From the NCBI RefSeq assembly GCF_900107095.1, contig NZ_FNOR01000007.1, forward strand, positions 186,001 through 250,000: DNA of 64,000 nt, read 5' to 3'. The notes under the pieces were generated by a model that saw only the letters and a program-made list of their open reading frames with translations, searched no databases and was not told the DNA's origin. Numbering within the stretch: position 1 is the stretch's first letter; each line of letters starts with the position of its first letter. The DNA is from Collimonas sp. OK242. GTDB taxonomy: Bacteria; Pseudomonadota; Gammaproteobacteria; Burkholderiales; Burkholderiaceae_D. Of this stretch, positions 47,286 to 55,440 are shown in pieces. The translations under genes were made by a program, and so were the position numbers.

Positions 47286-49106
47286 TTAGTCGTGCAACTT
47301 GACGCCAAAGCGCAGTGCGATGCCAAGGCCGATGGCCACCAGCGTGATGTTGATAAAGGAGAGAGTGGCTACCAGATCGACCGAGCCCGAGGCCCACAGC
47401 GAAACGATCAGGGCGCCGATGACTTCAGTGCCGGGCGATAGCAGGTAGACGCCGGTCGAATATTCGCGTTCGAAAATCAGGAACACCATCAGCCACGCAC
47501 CGAGTACGCCGTAGCGCACCAGCGGCAAGGTGACATCGCGCGTCACCTGCGAACGGCGCGCGCCGACCGCACGTGCCGCCTCTTCCAGTTCCGGACCGAC
47601 CTGCAGCAGCGCCGTGGTGATCAGGCGCAGGCCGTATGCCAGCCACACCACCGAGTACGCCAGCCACACCGAGAAAATGGTGGAACGCAGTTCACGCAAT
47701 TGCGGAATGAAATTCTGCACCAGCCATTGCGCCGCTACGTTGTCGTAACCCTTCAACATGCTGTCGAGGAAGGACGGCACGAACAGGAACACCCACAGGA
47801 ACGACAGGCCGGCCAGCAAGCCAGGTACCGCACGCGGGATCAGCACGCTGTAATCGAGGAAACGGGTGATGCCATCCGATTTGCGATGCATGGCCAGCGC
47901 AATACAGCAATAGCAAGCCACCGCAAGCGCACCGCCGATGACGCCGATCATGACGGTGTTGACGATGCCGCGCACCAGCGCCGGCTGGTCCCAGATATCG
48001 CGGAAGTGCTGCAAGGTCAAGGTATCCAGCAGCGATACGCCGTATCCCCAATGCGAGACAAACGCACGCAAGGCGATGCCGGATAAGGGAATCGCGATTG
48101 TGAAAATCAGCCAGGCTGCGATCAGGCTGAACGCCAGCCATTTCCATTTACCCAGCGGCAGCGCTTTCTGGCGTGCGCCCTTGCCCTTGATCGATACATA
48201 CTTGTTGGCCGAACGCAGCAGCCAGCGCTGGATCATCACCAGCGGCAAAGTGACCGCCACCAGGCACACCGCAACCGCAGCCATCAGATGATAGGAAGGC
48301 GTGCCAAGCTTGTTGGTCAGCTTGTACAAATAAGTCGGCAGCACCAGATGGCCTTCCGGATCGCCCAGCACCAGCACCAGGCCGAATACTTCGAAACCCA
48401 GGAAAAACACCAGCACGCCGGCATACGCCAGCGCCGGCATGATCATCGGCAGCGAGACATTCAGCGCTACTTGCAACGGCGAAGCGCCGGCCACGCGGGC
48501 AGCTTCTTCGACGTCGGCGCCCAGGCTCTTCAGCGCCGCCGAGGCGTACAGATAAACGTGCGGGACATGGGTCAGGCCGGCGATGACGATGATGCTGGGG
48601 AAAGCGTACACATTCCACGGCGTCGCTTCGATGCCGATCATCCGCAGCAGGTCTTGCACCCACACCGTATAGAAACCGACCGGGCCCATAGCTACCACAT
48701 AGCCGAAAGCGATCACCATCGGCGATACGAAAATCGGCAGCAGCAGCATCGGCGCAATCCAGTTGCGGCCAGGCAGGTCGGTGCGCACCATCAGGAACGC
48801 CAGCGTGCCGCCTAGCGGTACGGCAATAAAGGCCAGGCCGCTGGCCAGCAGCAAGCCGTTAATGAAGGCCTGGCGGAAATCCGGATCGTCGAAGATGAAG
48901 CGATACGGTTCCAGGCTCAGGGTTTTGACCGGTGCGAAAAACGGCGCGGACAAAAAGCTTTGATAAAAAATCAGCGCCAGCGGCAGAAAAATGGCTATCG
49001 CCGCCAGCGTAACCACCAGTCCGCGCGGCCAGTTAAGGTGCGGCCGGCGCAGGCGCGCCAGCCGGGAACGGCCGGCCAGCGGATGGGGAGGAGAAATGGA
49101 TGACAT
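47286..49106 (-). CDS. Fused two-domain ABC permease (FbpB/AfuB type)
   Basis: This 606-residue inner-membrane protein has two homologous permease halves with about 12 membrane helices. Each half carries an EAA coupling loop: LKSLGADVEEAARVAGASPLQVALNVSLPM in the first and LLQVGPELEEAARAVGARRSQVTRDVTLPL in the second. The fused layout is characteristic of iron(III) permeases. It lies between the binding-protein and ATPase genes. The long cytoplasmic linker region contains RSANKYVSIKGKGARQKALPLG. Confidence 0.92.
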   Translation of the reverse strand: MSSISPPHPLAGRSRLARLRRPHLNWPRGLVVTLAAIAIFLPLALIFYQSFLSAPFFAPVKTLSLEPYRFIFDDPDFRQAFINGLLLASGLAFIAVPLGGTLAFLMVRTDLPGRNWIAPMLLLPIFVSPMVIAFGYVVAMGPVGFYTVWVQDLLRMIGIEATPWNVYAFPSIIVIAGLTHVPHVYLYASAALKSLGADVEEAARVAGASPLQVALNVSLPMIMPALAYAGVLVFFLGFEVFGLVLVLGDPEGHLVLPTYLYKLTNKLGTPSYHLMAAVAVCLVAVTLPLVMIQRWLLRSANKYVSIKGKGARQKALPLGKWKWLAFSLIAAWLIFTIAIPLSGIALRAFVSHWGYGVSLLDTLTLQHFRDIWDQPALVRGIVNTVMIGVIGGALAVACYCCIALAMHRKSDGITRFLDYSVLIPRAVPGLLAGLSFLWVFLFVPSFLDSMLKGYDNVAAQWLVQNFIPQLRELRSTIFSVWLAYSVVWLAYGLRLITTALLQVGPELEEAARAVGARRSQVTRDVTLPLVRYGVLGAWLMVFLIFEREYSTGVYLLSPGTEVIGALIVSLWASGSVDLVATLSFINITLVAIGLGIALRFGVKLHD

Positions 49107-49142
49107 AGTTGTACCTTGCAGAAAACCCGGGTCTTGAAAATC

Positions 49143-49171
49143 CGTCCTCCCCCGCTTATGCGGGGAGGACG
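49143..49171 (-). terminator. Intra-operon hairpin after the binding-protein gene
   Basis: CGTCCTCCCC and its complement form a very GC-rich stem around a TTAT loop with one bulged C (49143-49171). On the minus strand it lies between the binding-protein stop and the permease start and is followed by GATTTTC. As in the liv operon it probably lowers permease expression relative to the binding protein. Confidence 0.65.
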
Positions 49172-49179
49172 TTGTTGAG

Positions 49180-50280
49180 CTATTTTTTCCCTGCCGCGGC
49201 TTTCCATTGCTTCAGGAACGCCAGGCGCTTGGTCTGGTCCAGGTATTGCAGCAAGGCTGGTGTAATCGCGATTGGCTTGAGGGCGCCGCCGAGTTGGGCA
49301 GTCAGGCTCGCCAGCGTCGCATGGCCGCTGACGTCCGAACGCAATGAATACAATTGGGATTCATTCGAAATGATGCTCTGGCCGCGCTTGGACAGCAGAT
49401 AGTCGATCCACAACTTGGCCGCATTCATGTTCTTTGCAGACTTGTTGATGAACGCCACGCGCGACAGCACCAGGTTGTAATCCTTGGTGAAAGCGACGCC
49501 GATCGACGGGTCCTTTGCAGCGCGGGCCTGGGCGTAAGAGCCGATCACGTTGTAGCCGATCAGGTTCTCGCCGGACGAAATTCTCTCCAGCATGGTGCCG
49601 GTGGACGATTGCACCCGGATGCCGACATCGCCGAAGGTCCTTGCCAGATCCCAGAATTGCGGATTGATTTGCGCATCTTCGGTAATGAAGGAAAAGCCGA
49701 CGCCCGATTTTTCGATATCGTAGGTGGTGACCTTGTTGCGGAACTTGTCAGCCTTGGTGCTCAGCAGCTTGACCAGCTCGGCATGGCTTGCCGGCACTTC
49801 GTCGGCGCCGACCAGCCGTTTGTTATAGACGATTGCCAGCGGCTCGAAAGTTGTGCCGTACGCGCTATCCTTGTAATTGGCCCAGGCGGGAATCGCAGCG
49901 GCTTCCGGCGATTTGTACACCGCGCCATAACCTTCGCTGACCAGCTTGAATTGCAAATCCATCGCCGACGACCACAACACGTCGGCGGTGGCGCCGCCGG
50001 CAGCGGCTTCCGAGATGAAGCGGTTGTATACCTCGGTCGAATTCATGTCGTTGAATTCAACTTTAACGCCCGGATAAAGCGCGCTGAAATCCTTGATCAA
50101 AGGTTCTGCCGCCTTGGAATCGGTGGCGCTGTAAATCACCAGCTTGCCTTCCTTCCTGGCGCTGTCGACGATCTTGGCATAGTCGGCCGGGTAGCCGGCC
50201 GGCGTCTGCGCCGAAGCATTCAATGCCAAGCTCAAGGACAGGACGGCAAGTGCGCTTGCCAGAGTTTTTTTGATCAGCAT
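49180..50280 (-). CDS. Periplasmic iron(III)-type binding protein
   Basis: This 366-residue type 2 binding protein has a signal peptide LASALAVLSLSLALNASAQ. The first strand GKLVIYSATDSKAAEPLIKDFSALYPGVKVEF and the hinge segment GATADVLWSSAMDLQF match the Fbp/Afu family. The tyrosine pair that coordinates iron in true ferric-binding proteins is not evident; IGYNVIGSYAQAR sits where a ligand loop is expected, so an organic anion is also possible. The ATG at 50280 is preferred, because AAGGAA lies too close to the ATG at 50289. Confidence 0.88.
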   Translation of the reverse strand: MLIKKTLASALAVLSLSLALNASAQTPAGYPADYAKIVDSARKEGKLVIYSATDSKAAEPLIKDFSALYPGVKVEFNDMNSTEVYNRFISEAAAGGATADVLWSSAMDLQFKLVSEGYGAVYKSPEAAAIPAWANYKDSAYGTTFEPLAIVYNKRLVGADEVPASHAELVKLLSTKADKFRNKVTTYDIEKSGVGFSFITEDAQINPQFWDLARTFGDVGIRVQSSTGTMLERISSGENLIGYNVIGSYAQARAAKDPSIGVAFTKDYNLVLSRVAFINKSAKNMNAAKLWIDYLLSKRGQSIISNESQLYSLRSDVSGHATLASLTAQLGGALKPIAITPALLQYLDQTKRLAFLKQWKAAAGKK

Positions 50281-50437
50281 GGGTGTCATTTCCTTGTAGT
50301 TATGAGTACTGCAAAAGGGTTGAGTAAAAAAGTCGGATCATTCAAAAGGCGCAGGCGAGCAGAAGCCAGCCATGTGATGGCTGTCATTTGGCATTGCTTG
50401 CGGGATTTTTTGCCGGACCTGTAAGCCGCGGCCGGAT

Positions 50438-51409
50438 TTATCTAATCAAGCCGAGCTGGATCGATTGCCTGCGGTAGTCATCAACGGTTTTTCTGATATA
50501 TGCAGTGAGCTTGTCGCCGCTCATCGCGAATGGATACAAGCCATTGCCGGCGCGCAGGCGGTCGAATTCGGGAGTCGCCGTCATTTTGTCGAAAGTGCCG
50601 ACCCAGCGTTGATAGTCGGCATCGCTGACTTGCGGACCGACGTAGACGCCGCGTATGATCGGCCAGCTGACCGGCATGCCCTGCTCGCGCGCAGTCGGCA
50701 CGTGGGCCAGCGCGCCCGGCAGGCGCTGATCGGATAACACCGCCAGCACGCGGATCTCACCGTCCAGAGAATGCAGGGTGGCTTCTGACGCATCGCCGGA
50801 AACCACTTGCACATGGCCAGCGTGCAGAGCCGTAAATGCCTCGCCGCCGCCTTCCAACGCCACAAAGCGCAGAATCTTGGGATCAATCCGCTTCTGTTTG
50901 ACCAGCATGGAAATCTTCAACCAGTCCTGGCTGCCGACGGTGCCGGCAGCGCCGATGGTGATCTGGCCCGGATTTTTCTTGAGCGCGTCCAGCAAATCCT
51001 GCAAGGTTTTATACGGTGAATCGGCGCGCACCGCGATCATGCCGTAGTCGACGCCGACCGCCGCTACCCAGCGCACATTGCCGACATCGGCGTCGCCATA
51101 TTTTCCTTGCGCCAGGTTCATCAGGGAGCCGCCGGAAAACACCACCAGCGTATCGGCTTCGGCACGCCGTTGCGTGACGATGGAATTCCAGGCCACGGCG
51201 CCTATGCCGCCCGGCAAGTAACTGATCTTGACGGGAGTATCCCGGGCCGCGCCCGCAGCCGGCAGTTGCAAGCCTTTCTGGATCAGCTTGCAAGTCAGGG
51301 CCATGCCGCCGCCGGGCTTGGCGGGAGCGATGCACTGCACCGGCGCTGCGTAAGCGCCGAGCGTGACACATGCACCGAGTGCACCAATCCAGTTGATAAC
51401 GGAAGTCAT
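50438..51409 (-). CDS. tctC: TctC/Bug-family periplasmic binding protein
   Basis: This 323-residue protein of the Bordetella uptake gene (Bug) family binds citrate-like or other carboxylates. The signal peptide ends near AYAAP. The ligand loops IAPAKPGGGMALTC and SYLPGGIGAVAWNSIV, and the TIGAAGTVGSQDWL segment, are typical. No TctA or TctB permease gene lies beside it. It is divergent from tctDE. Orphan Bug proteins commonly serve as sensing partners of TctE-like kinases, which would fit here. Confidence 0.9.
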   Translation of the reverse strand: MTSVINWIGALGACVTLGAYAAPVQCIAPAKPGGGMALTCKLIQKGLQLPAAGAARDTPVKISYLPGGIGAVAWNSIVTQRRAEADTLVVFSGGSLMNLAQGKYGDADVGNVRWVAAVGVDYGMIAVRADSPYKTLQDLLDALKKNPGQITIGAAGTVGSQDWLKISMLVKQKRIDPKILRFVALEGGGEAFTALHAGHVQVVSGDASEATLHSLDGEIRVLAVLSDQRLPGALAHVPTAREQGMPVSWPIIRGVYVGPQVSDADYQRWVGTFDKMTATPEFDRLRAGNGLYPFAMSGDKLTAYIRKTVDDYRRQSIQLGLIR

Positions 51410-51510
51410 TGTCTCCTACCCATTCTGTTGTTGTTTCAGCCGCCAGTGTGTCTGCGAGCGAATGCGAAACCAGGGCTTTATTCATTTTTTTACATCATAA
51501 CGGCCGCAGT

Positions 51511-51527
51511 CTTTCATTTTCCTTTCA
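51511..51527. promoter_or_regulatory. Candidate TctD binding site
   Basis: CTTTCA-N5-CTTTCA is a direct repeat with an 11-base period at 51511-51516 and 51522-51527, in the divergent gap between tctC and tctD. Tandem half-sites of one helical turn are the rule for OmpR-class regulators. Use by TctD is inferred. Confidence 0.4.
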
Positions 51528-51606
51528 CTCGGATTTTGCCAAGTGCGGCTTTCTGTGTGAGTATTGACGGCCGTTTTTGAATTTTAGCCACTACTCGCCT
51601 ACAGCC

Positions 51607-52296
51607 ATGCGGATTTTACTGATTGAAGACCATGTCGAGTTATCGCGCTGGCTGGCCAAGGCGCTGCGGGATGCGCATTGGTCGGTGGAGTGCGCCATGA
51701 ACGGCGCCGATGCCGACAGTTTGCTGCACACCCAGCAATATGCCTTGGTGATACTGGACCTGAGCTTGCCGAAAATGGACGGACTGGAAGTCTTGAAGCG
51801 TCTGCGCGCCCGCGGCAGCAAAACGCCGGTACTGATCCTGACTGCGCGCGGCGGCTTGCAAGAGCGGGTGCAGGGCCTCAATCTCGGCGCCGACGATTAC
51901 CTGGCCAAGCCGTTCGAGCTGGTTGAACTGGAGGCGCGCGTCAAGGCGTTGCTGCGCCGTGCGCAAGGCGGCGAGGCGCCGATCTATAGCTGTGGCGCCT
52001 TGCGGTTCGATACGGTATCGCGCATGTTCAGTTATGGCAATGCAGTACTGGCGCTGACGCCGCGCGAGCACGCGGTGCTGGAGGTGCTGATCAGCCGCAG
52101 CGGCCGTGTAGTATCCAAGGAAAAATTGTTCGACGAAGTATTTTCGCTGGTCGATGACGCCAATCCCGACGCGATTGAAATCTATATCCATCGATTGCGC
52201 AAGAAATTGCAGCGTACCGATACCGATACCGAAGCCGTCGCCATCACCACCCTGCGCGGCCTCGGTTATTTGCTGGAAGTTGTCGCGGAAAAATGA
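51607..52296 (+). CDS. tctD: OmpR-class response regulator TctD
   Basis: This 229-residue regulator has a receiver domain (RILLIEDHVELSRWLAKAL, phosphorylatable aspartate in LVILDLSLPKMDG, lysine in YLAKPFEL) and a winged-helix domain (LTPREHAVLEVLISRSGRVVSKEKLFDEVF and IEIYIHRLRKKL). The ATG at 51607 matches the family start; the frame upstream is extra. It overlaps tctE by four bases. It probably controls tctC and the neighbouring ABC/porin genes in response to carboxylates. Confidence 0.92.
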   Translation: MRILLIEDHVELSRWLAKALRDAHWSVECAMNGADADSLLHTQQYALVILDLSLPKMDGLEVLKRLRARGSKTPVLILTARGGLQERVQGLNLGADDYLAKPFELVELEARVKALLRRAQGGEAPIYSCGALRFDTVSRMFSYGNAVLALTPREHAVLEVLISRSGRVVSKEKLFDEVFSLVDDANPDAIEIYIHRLRKKLQRTDTDTEAVAITTLRGLGYLLEVVAEK

Positions 52297-53807
52297 CGGC
52301 GCCGCCAGTCCATCCAGCCGCAACCGAACTTAAGCCCAAGCTCAAGCCGGCAAGATCCTTGGGCAGCTTGCGCAGCCAGCTGTTGAGCTGGCTTCTGATT
52401 CCCTTGTTGCTGCTGGTAGCGCTGGATGCATTTTCCGTCTATCGCAACGCACTCGATGTCGCCGACCTGGCGTATGACCGCGCCCTGCTCGCGTCGACCC
52501 GGGCGCTTGCCGAGCGGGTCTCGGTGGTCGATGGCAAAGTGGTCGCCGATGTGCCATATGTGGCGCTGGACAGTTTCGAGACCGATACCCTGGGACGTAT
52601 CTATTACAAGGTCACCGGCACCCACGGAGAATTTGTTTCAGGCTATGAGGATTTGCCGGCGTTGCCGCCGGACGTGCCGCGCTCGGAAATGTATCCGGCG
52701 CTGGTGCGCTTTTACCACGCCAGCTATCACCAGCAGCCGGTGCGCATCGCCGCCCTGTATCAACCGGTGTACGACGATTCGATGCGCGGCATCGCCCTGA
52801 TCCAGGTCGGCGAAACCGTGGACGCACGCAGCGACCTGACCCGTAACATCCTCTTCAGCACCATGTGGCGCCAAGGTTTGCTGGTGACAGTGGCCGCTTT
52901 GCTGGTGTGGTTTGCGGTGCGCTTCGTATTGCGTCCGCTGATGCAATTGAAAGCAGCGGTGGAAGCACGCGCCACCACCGATCTGGTCGATTTCGAAGTC
53001 AACCAGGTACACCGGGAAGTGCGGCCGCTGGTGGTTGCCATGAACGGTTATATGGGACGGCTGCAGGCGCTGATCACCGGCCAGCGCCGTTTCATCGCCG
53101 ATGCCTCGCATCAGCTGCGCACCCCGCTCACCGTACTCAAGACGCAAGCCGAACTGGCCCTGCGCGAATTCGACCGCAATCCCGACGACCCGCGCGCCTG
53201 GCAAGACCTGCGTGAAATCGTCGCCGGCATCGCCGGCACCACCGACGCCACCGTCCATCTGGCAAATCGGCTGCTGACGCTGGCGCGCGCCGAGCACGGC
53301 GCAGCCGAGAGCGGCGTCGAACCGGTGTCGCTGACCGACATTACACGCCAGGTCGGACTGGAGCAGGCGCGCAGCGCGGTGAAAAAGCAGATCGATCTGG
53401 CGTTTGACGCCACCGAGCAGTTGATCGTCAACGGCAATGCGCTGCTGCTGCATGAATTGATCAGCAATTTGCTGGACAATGCGATTCACTACACGCCGGC
53501 CGGCGGCAAGATCGTCTTGAGGCTGCGCCGCGACAACCTGGCGCAGCGCGCCATACTGGAAGTCGAAGACAGCGGCATGGGCATCGCGGAAGAAGATCGC
53601 GAGCGTGTGTTTTCCGCCTTCTATCGGGCGCCGTCGGCGCAGCAGCAAAACCCCGGCGGCGCCGGTCTCGGCTTATCGATCGTGCGCGATATCGCCTTCA
53701 TGCATCAGGCGCAGATTGCGCTTTCTGCGGCAGAAGACATCAAGGATCAGGCGCCCGGCCTGAAGGTTACGCTTGATTTCCCCTTGCCTTTATTGTTGAA
53801 TTCCTGA
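52293..53807 (+). CDS. tctE: Sensor histidine kinase TctE
   Basis: This 504-residue sensor begins with a cytoplasmic tail and a first membrane helix (LLSWLLIPLLLLVALDAFSVY). A periplasmic domain of about 140 residues and a second helix (GLLVTVAALLVWFAVRFVL) follow. The kinase core has the phosphorylated histidine in FIADASHQLRTPLTVLKTQ, an N box (LLHELISNLLDNAIHYTPAGG) and G boxes (VEDSGMGIAEEDRERVF, GGAGLGLSIVRDIA). Start and tctD stop overlap as ATGA. Relatives sense tricarboxylates, often through a Bug protein. Confidence 0.93.
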   Translation: MTAPPVHPAATELKPKLKPARSLGSLRSQLLSWLLIPLLLLVALDAFSVYRNALDVADLAYDRALLASTRALAERVSVVDGKVVADVPYVALDSFETDTLGRIYYKVTGTHGEFVSGYEDLPALPPDVPRSEMYPALVRFYHASYHQQPVRIAALYQPVYDDSMRGIALIQVGETVDARSDLTRNILFSTMWRQGLLVTVAALLVWFAVRFVLRPLMQLKAAVEARATTDLVDFEVNQVHREVRPLVVAMNGYMGRLQALITGQRRFIADASHQLRTPLTVLKTQAELALREFDRNPDDPRAWQDLREIVAGIAGTTDATVHLANRLLTLARAEHGAAESGVEPVSLTDITRQVGLEQARSAVKKQIDLAFDATEQLIVNGNALLLHELISNLLDNAIHYTPAGGKIVLRLRRDNLAQRAILEVEDSGMGIAEEDRERVFSAFYRAPSAQQQNPGGAGLGLSIVRDIAFMHQAQIALSAAEDIKDQAPGLKVTLDFPLPLLLNS

Positions 53808-53899
53808 TGATGTCAGGTATATTCGTCAGGCAAGATTAAAATCTTGCCCCAGCTGGATAAGCTATTCTGCAGAATATGGTTGGATCACGGAGGTTGGCT

Positions 53900-54211
53900 T
53901 TGAGCGATACCCCTATAAAAATCGTGCACGGCACAGCGCTGACGGATGTGCAGAAAAAGGATTTATTGCACCGTCTGGCGCGGGTCGAAGGCCAGATTCG
54001 CGGTGTGCAGAAACTGATTGCCAATGCCGCGGTGCCTGCCGATTGCGATGGCGTCGCCCAGCAACTGGCCGCCGCCCGCAAGGCGCTGGACCGGGCATTC
54101 ATCACCCTGCTGACCGATGCCATCGTCACCCACACCGCCGCTGCAGCCGACCCTGAGCAAGCACAGCAAAGCGCCAGGCATCTGGCTGCTCTGCTGGATA
54201 AATTTGCCTGA
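53900..54211 (+). CDS. FrmR/RcnR/CsoR-family repressor
   Basis: This small all-helical repressor carries the family core HRLARVEGQIRGVQKLI. A single cysteine in PADCDGVAQQL sits where FrmR and RcnR place their reactive or metal-binding cysteine; a histidine follows in DAIVTHTA. A TTG at 53900 is the likely start, because GGAGG lies six bases upstream; the ATG at 53876 would put the ribosome site inside the gene. The product has 103 residues. No transporter or formaldehyde dehydrogenase gene is adjacent, so the inducer (formaldehyde, nickel, cobalt or copper) is open. Confidence 0.85.
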   Translation: MSDTPIKIVHGTALTDVQKKDLLHRLARVEGQIRGVQKLIANAAVPADCDGVAQQLAAARKALDRAFITLLTDAIVTHTAAAADPEQAQQSARHLAALLDKFA

Positions 54212-54334
54212 AGTTCAGCTTGAAGTTTAGTTAGGTACTGCCTGCCGCCAACTTAGGCGCATAAGCTATTCCCTCGCCGACCTGCCGTTCCTATAATTCT
54301 TTTCAGAAGAGCTTGGACTGAAAGGAGGAAAGGC

Positions 54335-54877
54335 ATGAGCTTGGCCCGCAATCACAGCGCCACGCAATCGGGGATTGGCATGATAGAAGTGCTGGTGGCG
54401 ATCGTCATCATGGTCTGCGCCGTGTTCGCCTTGATCAGCATGCAGATCGTCGCATTGCGCTATCAGAAGGCGGCTCACCAGCGTTCCATGGCCAGCCAGT
54501 TCAGCGCCGACCTGGCCGATCGCATGCGGGCCAATATCCGCGGCGTCCATGACGGCGCCTACAATCTGCCGCAGCAGAAATATCCCGCGCTTGGCGAGCC
54601 TGCACCGTCCTGCGCTGATCCCGGGAGCTGTACTCCACGGGAACTGGCGGCAAAAGATATCCATGAATGGCGCACCGGCCTCAGCCATGCAATGGTCGGC
54701 GGCTGGGGCGAGATCGCCGGTTCGGTGGCCGACGGTTTTACGGTCAAGGTATATTTCCTGGATAAGCTTGCCGTGGCCGCCGGCGCCGCTCCGGCCGCGG
54801 GAAATTGCCAGCCCGCGGCAGCCGATCCGGCATTGTATCCAGACGTGTCTTGCTACGCCGCGGCGGTTTCCCCATGA
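54335..54877 (+). CDS. pilV: Type IV pilus minor pilin PilV
   Basis: This 180-residue prepilin has the class III signal (QSGIGMIEVLVAIVIMVCAVFAL), with cleavage after glycine and glutamate at position 5. The helix continues to DLADRMRANIRG, a PilV hallmark. The C-terminal part has paired cysteines (SCADPGSC). AAGGAGG precedes the ATG. It is the first gene of a minor-pilin operon and overlaps pilX as ATGA. PilV helps prime pilus assembly and is involved in adhesion. Confidence 0.9.
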   Translation: MSLARNHSATQSGIGMIEVLVAIVIMVCAVFALISMQIVALRYQKAAHQRSMASQFSADLADRMRANIRGVHDGAYNLPQQKYPALGEPAPSCADPGSCTPRELAAKDIHEWRTGLSHAMVGGWGEIAGSVADGFTVKVYFLDKLAVAAGAAPAAGNCQPAAADPALYPDVSCYAAAVSP

Positions 54878-55392
54878 AGAATTGTCGTCGGCAATGGCAT
54901 CCACAATCCGGTGTGGTCTTGCCCATGGTCTTGATTTGCCTGATGGTCATGATGTTTCTCGGCTTCACCGCATTGCGTGCTGCGCTGCTCGAAGAAAAAA
55001 TGGCCGCCAATGCCGGCAGCCAGCAGATGGCATTCCAGGCCGCCGAACACGCCCTGCGTTTTTGCGCAAACCAGCTGCAGCTATCGCCGGTTGCCATCCC
55101 GCAGCTCAAGCAAGGACCGGTTCCGGCCGGTGAGGCCAATAGCAAAGCCTATTGGGAAATCGCAGATAGCTGGAGTAACAGCAATGTCTCGGTGGTCGTG
55201 CCGCGCATGGGCAGCGAAGGCGCGGCGGCTGCGCTGCCAGCGCGTTGCATGGTTGAGAAATTGCAGTTCGACGGCGATCTGCAATACCGGCAGCACCTTC
55301 CGCAACGACGGCCGGCGTACAGGATTACTGCACGCGGGATAGGCGCGAGCACCGCGGCAGTCGTGGTGCTGCAAAGTTATTTGCTCATGTAG
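54874..55392 (+). CDS. pilX: Type IV pilus minor pilin PilX
   Basis: This 172-residue protein has the PilX N-terminal domain: QSGVVLPMVLICLMVMMFLGFTALRAALLEEKMAANAG, then QQMAFQAAEHALRFC. Position 5 of the mature helix is not glutamate, as is common in PilX. The ATG at 54874 overlaps the pilV stop. In most clusters pilW lies between pilV and pilX; here they are directly joined. Confidence 0.88.
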   Translation: MKNCRRQWHPQSGVVLPMVLICLMVMMFLGFTALRAALLEEKMAANAGSQQMAFQAAEHALRFCANQLQLSPVAIPQLKQGPVPAGEANSKAYWEIADSWSNSNVSVVVPRMGSEGAAAALPARCMVEKLQFDGDLQYRQHLPQRRPAYRITARGIGASTAAVVVLQSYLLM

Positions 55393-55440
55393 TGCTGGTC
55401 AGCTTGATTCACGTTGTTCCTCATGGAGAAGGCGCCAAAC

